Translations under genes and position numbers: made by a program
The notes under the pieces: model-generated
Told to the model about the DNA's origin: nothing
Database searches by the model: none
Seen by the model: the letters and a program-made list of their open reading frames with translations, nothing else
DNA from: Hydractinia symbiolongicarpus
Lineage: Eukaryota; Cnidaria; Hydrozoa; Anthoathecata; Hydractiniidae
Length of the DNA stretch: 64,000 nucleotides
Reading direction: 5' to 3'
NCBI RefSeq assembly: GCF_029227915.1
Contig: NC_079885.1
Location: 19,355,001-19,419,000 of the forward strand
In this document: piece after piece, positions 56,950-64,000 of the stretch
How the letters are laid out: every line of letters begins with the position of its first letter
How positions within the stretch are numbered: position 1 is the first letter of the stretch

Positions 56950-57405
56950 AATGCGATTATACAACATTTCCTATTGTCGAATATGGCCATTGAAACTTTA
57001 AAATAATGTGGTTGTGTTCCGTCATTGATGGGTTTGGTCCATCTAACAGAAAATGAATAATGCAGAACCTCAGCGTTTCCACCAACTTTTTCCTATGTTT
57101 AAGAAACAAGTACAAATTTTTAATTGAATAATAAAGGTTGAGGAAGATTTAGAATATTCTTTGCGTCGATGTGTTTGAAGGTTTTCGAGAGACATTTCTT
57201 CACCAATATTTTACTAACAGCCCGATATGCAACTTGGTGCTTTAATAACTTTGAGATCATCATATTGGCCAATGACGGTGTTTCTGCCATTTAAGTCGGC
57301 ATTTAAGACATGTGAGAAACATTATCTTAAAAAACTTGCGCTAAAAGAAGAAGGTACGTGCAACTGTTAAAATAGCATTTCAATCGCTAAAATAACATTA
57401 GCATG

Positions 57406-57477
57406 AACCGTGTGGTCTAGTGGTTAGGATCCGGCGCTCTCACCGCCGTGGCTGGAGTTCGATTCCCCGCACTGGAG
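57406..57477 (+). pseudogene. tRNA-Glu(CTC) class B copy, broken acceptor
   Basis: Same tRNA as at 56353. The trailer is CGCTTTCAC, again without TTTT. Confidence 0.7.
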
Positions 57478-57935
57478 AATACGCTTTCACAACATTTCCT
57501 ATTGTCGAATCTGGCCATTGAAACTTTAAAATAATGTGATTGTGTTAAGTCATTGATGGATTTGGTCCATCTAACAGAAAATGAACAATGCAGAAAGTCA
57601 GCGCGTCCACTAACTTTTTCCGCATGATTAAAAAACAAGTACAAATATTCAATTGCATAATAAAGGTTGAGGAAGACTTAGAAAATACTTTGCCTCGAAG
57701 CGTTTGAAAGTTTTCGAGAGACATTCTTTCTCCGAAACTTTACTAACATCCCGATATGTAACTTGGTGCTTTAATAACTTTGAGATCATCATATTGGCCA
57801 ATGGCGGTGTATCTGACTTTTAACTCGGCATTTAAGACATGTAAGAAACATTATCTCAAAAAACTTGCGCTGAAAGGACGTACGTACGACTGTTTAAATG
57901 GTATTTCAATCTCGAAAATAATATCAGCATGCATA

Positions 57936-58007
57936 TCCAGTGTGGTCTGGTGGTTAGGACCCGGCGCTCTCACCGCCGTGGCCGGGGTTCGATTCCCCGC
58001 ACGGGCG
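57936..58007 (+). tRNA. tRNA-Glu(CTC), A14G class
   Basis: C4A (A4·G69), A14G and U1·C72. T25C makes G10-C25 a full pair. The T arm is consensus and TTTT is present. Confidence 0.62.
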
Positions 58008-58465
58008 AATGCGATTTTACAACATTTCCTATTGTCGCATCCTGCCTTTGCCACTTTAAAATAATGGGGTTGTGTTAAGTCATTGATGGATTTGGTCCAA
58101 CTAACAGAAAATGAACAGTGCACAAACTCAGCAATTCCCCTAGCTTTTTCCATGTGTTTAAGAAACAAGTACAAATTTTTAATTGCATAATAAAGGTTGA
58201 GGAAGACTTAGAAAATACTTTGCCTCAAAGTGTTTGAAAGTTTTCGAGAGACATTCTTTTTCCAAAACTTTACTAACATCCCGATATGTAACTTGGTGCT
58301 TTAATAACTTTGAGATCATCATATTGGCCAATGGCAGTGTTTCTGACTTTTAACTCGCCATTTAAGACATGTAAGAAACATTATCTCAAAAAACTTGCGC
58401 TGAAAGGACGTACGTACAACTGTTACAATAGCTTTTCAATGGCAAAAATAATAGCATCATGCATA

Positions 58466-58537
58466 TCCCGTGTGGTCTAGTGGTTAGGATCCGGCGCTCT
58501 CACCGCCGTGCCCGGGGTTCGATTCCCCGCAGGGGAA
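58466..58537 (+). tRNA. tRNA-Glu(CTC), acceptor mismatch
   Basis: G46C, G5·G68 and A73. D, anticodon and T arms are consensus and TTTT is present. Confidence 0.7.
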
Positions 58538-58994
58538 AATGCGATTTTACAACATTTCCTATTGTCGAATCTGGCCATTGAAGCTTTAAAATAATGTGGT
58601 TGTGTAAAGTCATTGATGGATTTGGTCCAACTAACAGAAAATGAACAATCCACAAACTCAGCATTTCCACTAGCTTTTTCCATGTGTTTAAGAAACCAAT
58701 ACAAATTTTCAATTGCATAATAAAAGTTGAGGAAGCTTTAGAAAATGCTTTGGGTCGAATTATTCGAAGGTTTTCGAGAGACATTCTTTCTCATATATTT
58801 TACTAACAGCCCGATATGTAACTTGGTGCTTTAATAACTTTGAGATCATCATATTGGCCAATGGCGGTAATATGACTTTTAAACAGGCATTTAAGACATG
58901 TGAGAAACATTATCTCAAAAAACTTGCGCTGAAAGAACGCACGTATAACTGTTTAAATAGCATTTCAATCTCGAAAATAATATCAGCATGCATA

Positions 58995-59066
58995 TCCCGT
59001 GTGGTCTGGTGGTTAGGATCCAGCGCTCTCACCGCCGTGGCCGGGGTGCGATTCCCTGCACGGGCG
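58995..59066 (+). pseudogene. tRNA-Glu(CTC) A14G-class copy, degraded
   Basis: A14G, A28·C42, T55G, G50·U64 and U1·C72. TTTT is present. Confidence 0.66.
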
Positions 59067-59523
59067 AATGCGATTTTACAACATTTCCTATTGTCGCATC
59101 CTGCCTTTGCCACTTTAAAATAATGTGGTTGTGTTAAGTCATTGATGGATTTGGTCCAACTAACAGAAAATGAACAATCCACAAACTCAGCATTTCCACT
59201 AGCTTTTTCCATGTGTTTAAGAAACCAATACAAATTTTCAATTGCATAATAAAAGTTGAGGAAGCTTTAGAAAATGCTTTGGGTCGAATTATTCGAAGGT
59301 TTTTAAGAGACATTCTTTCTCCAATATTTTACTAACAGCCCGATATGTAACTTGGTGCTTTAATAACTTTGAGATCATCATATTGGCCAATGGCGGTAAT
59401 CTGACTTTTAAACCGGCATTTAAGACATGTGAGAAACATTATCTCAAAAAACTTGCGCAGAAAGAACGCACGTATAACTGTTTAAATAGCATTTCAATCT
59501 CGAAAATAATATCAGCATGCATA

Positions 59524-59594
59524 TCCCGTGTGGTCTGGTGGTTAGGATCCGGCGCTCTCACCGCCGTGGTCGGGTTCGATTCCCTGCACAGGAA
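59524..59594 (+). pseudogene. tRNA-Glu(CTC) A14G-class copy, short T arm
   Basis: It is 71 nt long. A14G, C48T, one T-stem G lost, C4·A69 and A73. TTTT follows. Confidence 0.68.
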
Positions 59595-60054
59595 AATGCG
59601 ATTTTACAACATTTCCTATTGTCACATCCTGCCTTTGCCACTTTAAAATAATGTGGTTGTGTTAAGTCATTGATGGATTTGGTCCATCTAACAGAAAATG
59701 AACAATGCAGAAAGTCAGCGCGTCCACTAACTTTTTCCGCATGATTAAAAAACAAGTACAAATATTCAATTGCATAATAAAGGTTGAGGAAGACTTAGAA
59801 AATACTTTGCCTCGAAGTGTTTGAAAGTTTTCGAGAGACATTCTTTCTCCAAAACATTTCACTAACATCCCGATATGTAACTTGGTGCTTTAATAACTTT
59901 GAGATCATCATATTGGCCAATGGCGGTGTTTCTGACTTTTAACTCGGCATTTAAGACATGTAAGAAACATTATCTCAAAAGACTTGGGCTGAAAGGACGT
60001 ACGTACAACTGTTACAATAGCTTTTCAATGGCGAAAATAATCGCATCATGCATA

Positions 60055-60126
60055 TCCCGTGTGGTCTAGTGGTTAGGATCCGGCGCTCTCACCGCCGTGG
60101 CCGGGGTTCGATTCCCCGCACGGGAG
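60055..60126 (+). tRNA. tRNA-Glu(CTC), consensus
   Basis: Identical to 8802, with the A box, B box and TTTT. Last fully intact copy in the window. Confidence 0.95.
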
Positions 60127-60580
60127 AATGCGATTTTACAACATTTCCTATTGTAGAATCTGGCCATTAAAGCCTTAAAATAATGTGGTTGTGTTAAGTC
60201 GTTCATGGATTTGGTCCAACTAACAGAAAATGAACAATGCACCAACTTAGCATTTCCACTAGCTTCTTCCATGTGTTTAAGAAACCAATACAAATTTTCA
60301 ATTGCATAATAAAGGTTGAGGAAGACTTAGAAATTACTTTGCCTCGAAGTGTTTGAAAGTTTTCGAGAGACATTCTTTCTCCAAAACTTTACTAACATCC
60401 CGATATGTAACTTGGTGCTTTAATAACTTTGAGATCAGCATATTGGATAATGGCGGTGTTTCTGACTTTCAACTCGGCATTTAAGACATGTGAGAAACAT
60501 TATCTGAAAAAGCTTGCGCTGAAAGACCGTACGTATAACTGTTTAAATAGCATATCAATCGCGAAAATAACATCAACATG

Positions 60581-60651
60581 TCCCGTGTGGTCTAGTGGTT
60601 AGGATCCGGCGCTCTCAACGCCGTGGCCGGGTTCGATTCCCCGCACCGGAG
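60581..60651 (+). pseudogene. tRNA-Glu(CTC) copy, 1-nt T-arm deletion
   Basis: It is 71 nt long with loop CTCTCAA, one G lost from the T stem, and C4·C69. TTTT follows. Confidence 0.7.
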
Positions 60652-61105
60652 AATACGATTTTACAACATTTCCTATTCTCGAATTTTGCCATAGAAACTT
60701 TACAATAATGTGGTTGTGTTAAGTCATTGATGGGTTTGGTCCATCTAACAGAAAATGAATAATGCAGTACCTCAGCGTTTCCATTAACTTTTTCCGTATG
60801 TTTAAGAAACAAGTACAAAATTTCAATTACATAATAAAGGTTGAGGAAGATTTAGAAAATTTTTTGCGTCGAAGTGTTTGAAGGTTTTCGAGAGACATTC
60901 TTCCTCCAATATTTTACTAACAGCCCGCTAGGTAACTTGGTGCTTTAATAACTTTGAGATCATCATATTGGCCAATGACGGTGTTTCTGCCATTTAATTC
61001 GGCATTTAAGACATGTGAGAAACATTATCTCAAAAAACTTGCGCTAAAAGTATGTACGTGCAACTGTTAAAATAGCATTTCAATCGCTAAAATAACATTA
61101 GCATG

Positions 61106-61177
61106 AACCGTGTGGTCTGGTGGTTAGGATCCCGTGCTCTCACCGCCGTGGTCGGGGTTCGAATCCCTGCACGAGAG
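61106..61177 (+). pseudogene. tRNA-Glu(CTC) copy, class B leader on A14G body
   Basis: AACCGTG against CACGAGA breaks pairs 1-72, 2-71 and 3-70. A14G, C28·C42, U30·G40, C48T, T59A and G50·U64 follow. TTTT is present. Confidence 0.72.
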
Positions 61178-61631
61178 AATGCGATTTTACAACATTTCCT
61201 ATTGTCGCATCCTGCCTTTGCCACTTTAAAATAATGTGGTTGTGTTAAGTCATTGATGGATTTGGTCCAACTAACAGAAAATGAACAATGCACAAACTTA
61301 TCATTTCCACTAGCATTTTCCATGCGTTTAAGGAGCAAGTACAAATTTTCAATTGCATAATAAAGGTTGAGGAAGACTTAGAATATGCTTTGGGTCGAAT
61401 TGTTTGAAGGTTTTCGAGAGACATTCTTCCTCCAAAACTTTACTAACATCCCGATATGTAACTTGGTGCTTTAATAACTTTGAGATCAGCATATTGGCCA
61501 ATGGCGGTGTTTCTGACTTTTACCTTGGCATTTAAGACATGTGAGAAATATTATCTGAAAAACTTTGCGCCGAAAGAACGTACGTATAACTGTTTAAATA
61601 GCATTTCAATCGCTAAAATAACATCAGCATA

Positions 61632-61703
61632 TCCTGTGTGGTCTAGTGGTTAGGATCCGGCGCTCTTACCGCCGTGGCGGGAGTTCGATTCCCCGCACTG
61701 GAG
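61632..61703 (+). tRNA. tRNA-like copy with Lys anticodon CTT
   Basis: Loop CTCTTAC gives CTT (Lys, AAG) by C36T in an intact anticodon stem. U4·U69, G49·G65 and A52·C62. No TTTT. Likely a decayed class B copy. Confidence 0.58.
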
Positions 61704-62161
61704 AATACGGTTTCACAACATTTCCTATTGTCGAATCTGGCCATTGAAACTTTAAAATAATGTGGTTGTGTTAAGTCATTGATGGATTTGGTCCATCTAA
61801 CAGAAAATGAACAATGCAGAAAGTCAGCGCGTCCACTAACTTTTTCCGCATGATTAAAAAACAAGTACAAATATTCAATTGCATAATAAAGGTTGAGGAA
61901 GACTTAGAAAATACTTTGCCTCGAAGTGTTTGAAAGTTTTCGAGAGACATTCTTTCTCCAAAACTTTACTAACATCCCGATATGTAACTTGGTGCTTTAA
62001 TAACTTTGAGATCATCATATTGGCCAATGGCGGTGTTTCGGACTTTTAACTCGGCATTTAAGACATGTGAGAAACATTATCTCAAAAAACTTGCGCTGAA
62101 AGGACGTACGTACAACTGTTAAAAGAGCATTTCAATGGCGAAAATAATAGCAACATGCATA

Positions 62162-62233
62162 TCCCGTGTGGTCTAGTGGTTAGGATCCGGCGCTCTCACC
62201 GCCGTGGCCGGGTTTCGATTCCCCGCACGGGAG
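62162..62233 (+). tRNA. tRNA-Glu(CTC), near-consensus
   Basis: One change, G53T, which opens the top T-stem pair (U53·C61) and alters the B box. TTTT is present (GATTTTGC). Confidence 0.82.
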
Positions 62234-62691
62234 AATGCGATTTTGCAACATTTCCTATTGTCGAATCTGGCCATTAAAGCCTTAAGATAATGTGGTTGTG
62301 TTAAGTCATTCATGGATTTGGTCCAACTAACAGAAAATGAACAATGCACAAACTTAGCATTTCCACTAGCTTTTTCCATGTGTTTAAGAAACCAATACAA
62401 ATTTTCAATTGCATAATAAAAGATGAGGAAGCTTTAGAATATGCTTTGAGTCGAATTGTTTGAAGGTTTTCGAGAGACATTCTTTCTCCAAAACTTTACT
62501 AACATCCCGATATGTAACTTGGTGCTTTAATAACTTTGAGATCATCATATTGGCCAATGGCGGTGTTTCGGACTTTTAACTCGGCATTTAAGACATGTAA
62601 GAAACATTATCTCAAAAAACTTGCCCTGAAAGGACGTACGTACAACTGTTAAAATAGCATTTCAATGGCGAAAATAATAGCAACATGCATA

Positions 62692-62763
62692 TCCCGTGTG
62701 GTCTAGTGGTTAGGATCCGGCGCTCTCACCGCCGTGGCCGGGGTTCGATTCCCCGCACGGGCG
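62692..62763 (+). tRNA. tRNA-Glu(CTC), near-consensus
   Basis: One change, A72C, so the terminal acceptor pair is U1·C72. All other features and TTTT are intact. Confidence 0.84.
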
Positions 62764-63221
62764 AATGCGATTTTACAACATTTCCTATTGTCGCATCCTG
62801 CCTTTGCCACTTTAAAATAATGTGGTTGTGTTAAGTCATTGATGGATTTGGTCCAACTAACAGAAAATGAACAGTGCACAAACTCAGCAATTCCCCTAGC
62901 ATTTTCCATGTGTTTAAGAAACAAGTACAAATTTTCAATTGCATCATAAAGGTTCAGGAAGACTTAGAAAATACTTTGCCTCAAAGTGTTTGAAAGTTTT
63001 CGAGAGACATTCTTTCTCCAAAACTTTACTAACATCCCGATATGTAACTTGGTGCTTTAATAACTTTGAGATCATCATATTGGCCAATGGCAGTGTTTCT
63101 GACTTTTAACTCGGCATTTAAGACATGTAACAAACATTATCTCAAAAAACTTGCGCTGAAAGGACGTACGTACAACTGTAACAATAACATTTCAATGGCG
63201 AAAATAATAGCATCATGCATA

Positions 63222-63293
63222 TCCCGTGTGGTCTAGTGGTTAGAATCCGGCGCTCTCACCGCCCCGGCCGGGGTTCGATTCCCCGCACGGAAA
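63222..63293 (+). pseudogene. tRNA-Glu(CTC) copy, three stem mismatches
   Basis: C12·A23, C27·C43, T44C and C2·A71, with A73. Counterpart of 53716, 9506 bp away. Confidence 0.68.
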
Positions 63294-63749
63294 ATGCGAT
63301 TTTACAACATTTCCTATTGTCGAATCTGGCCATTGAAGCTTTAAAATAATGTGGTTGTGTTAAGTCATTGATGGATTTGGTCCAACTAACAGAAAATGAA
63401 CAATGCAGAAAGTCAGCGCGTACACTAACTTTTTCCGCATGATTAAAAAACAAGTACAAATATTCAATTCCATAATAAAAGTTGAGGAAACTTTAGAAAA
63501 TTCTTTGGGTCGAATTATTTGAAGGTTTTCGAGAGACATTCTTTCTCCAATATTTTACTAACAGCCCGATATGTAACTTGGTGCTTTAATAACTTTGAGA
63601 TCATCATATTGGCCAATGGCGGTAATCTGACTTTTAACTCGGCATTTAAGACATGTGAGAAACATTATCTCAAAAAACTTGTGCTGAAAGAACGTACGTA
63701 AAACTGTTTAAATAGCATTTCAATCTCGAAAATAATATCAGCATGCATA

Positions 63750-63821
63750 TCCCGTGTGGTCTGGTGGTTAGGATCCGGCGCTCTCACCGCCGTGGCCGGG
63801 GTTCGATTCCCTGCACGGGAG
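63750..63821 (+). tRNA. tRNA-Glu(CTC), A14G class
   Basis: A14G and wobble G50·U64, the same as 54244, 9506 bp upstream. TTTT is present. Confidence 0.76.
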
Positions 63822-64000
63822 AATGCGATTTTACAACATTTCCTTTTGTCGCATCCTGCCTTTGCCACTTTAAAATAATGTGGTTGTGTTAAGTCATTGA
63901 TGGATTTGGTCCAACTAACAGAAAATGAACAGTGCACAAACTCAGCAATTCCCCTAGCTTTTTCCATGTGTTTAAGAAACAAGTACAAATTTTCAATTGC

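Larger units (their letters stand above)
43881..64000 (+). repeat. tRNA-Glu tandem array, right part
   Basis: The array resumes straight after the retrotransposon with the second CTTA and the rest of the interrupted unit, in the same phase and orientation. Thirty-eight tRNA loci lie here. A14G, shortened T-arm and class B units are more interspersed than in the left part, and consensus copies occur at 45274, 46854 and 60055. The last unit runs off the window. The spacers hold the same conserved blocks as in the left part and no supportable gene. Confidence 0.97.

Noticed and set aside
338-63821. tRNA-derived SINE family
   Set aside because: Units are tandem, in one orientation and at a constant period, with no target duplications or A-rich tails. 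SINE copies would be dispersed.
1-64000. CRISPR array, because of regular repeats and spacers
   Set aside because: Units are about 530 bp and wholly repetitive, each with a eukaryotic tRNA. There are no short direct repeats with unique spacers and no cas genes.
1-64000. 5S rRNA or snRNA genes linked in the spacer, as in some mixed arrays
   Set aside because: I looked for 5S-type internal control sequence and Sm-site-like features in the spacers and saw none I could support.

Overview
The window is eukaryotic and almost wholly repetitive. It is a head-to-tail array of about 530-bp units, and each unit carries one plus-strand tRNA gene of the nuclear tRNA-Glu type (anticodon CTC). I count 115 tRNA loci, from position 338 to 63821. 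Most spacings are 525-526 or 529-531 bp. Eight copies (8802, 27304, 33050, 36226, 37817, 45274, 46854, 60055) share the same intact 72-nt sequence. It has a 7-bp acceptor stem with G73, a D arm with A14 and G18G19, a CGGCG/CGCCG anticodon stem around loop CTCTCAC, and a perfect T arm. Internal A and B boxes are present, and a TTTT run lies 7 nt after the gene. That sequence is called 'the consensus' below, and other copies are described by their differences from it in standard tRNA numbering. X·Y marks a mismatch or wobble, and X-Y marks a Watson-Crick pair.

The other 107 copies fall into recurring classes. Class B has CACTGGA at the 3' acceptor strand (C4·U69) and TTTC in place of TTTT. The A14G class has CTGGTGG in the D arm. 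A shortened T-arm class also has loop CTCTCAA. Another class has a CGGCT/CGCCA anticodon stem, and another has CGGAG with G15T. Some copies have changed anticodons: GTC five times, and ATC, GCC, CCC, CTA, CTT and TTC once each. The spacers (about 455 bp) hold no gene that I can support. Open frames in them, mostly an antisense frame of about 75 codons ending in the D loop of the tRNA, are by-products of the repeat.

The array carries layers of local duplication: single units, dimers (1056-1060 bp), trimers (1582, 1586, 1591 bp), a 5-unit block (2650 bp) and distant blocks (3175, 9506, 10032 and 18502 bp apart). This pattern fits unequal crossing-over and gene conversion.

The only unrelated insert is a minus-strand non-LTR retrotransposon at 40664-43880, flanked by the 4-bp duplication CTTA. 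It keeps almost all of one endonuclease/reverse-transcriptase frame, broken by two in-frame stops, and ends in a TAA-type tail. The protein looks CR1/jockey-like, of a kind I associate with cnidarians, especially anthozoans. A marine invertebrate host is therefore likely, but this rests on memory of the family and not on a search. No bacterial, viral, CRISPR or protein-coding host gene is visible.
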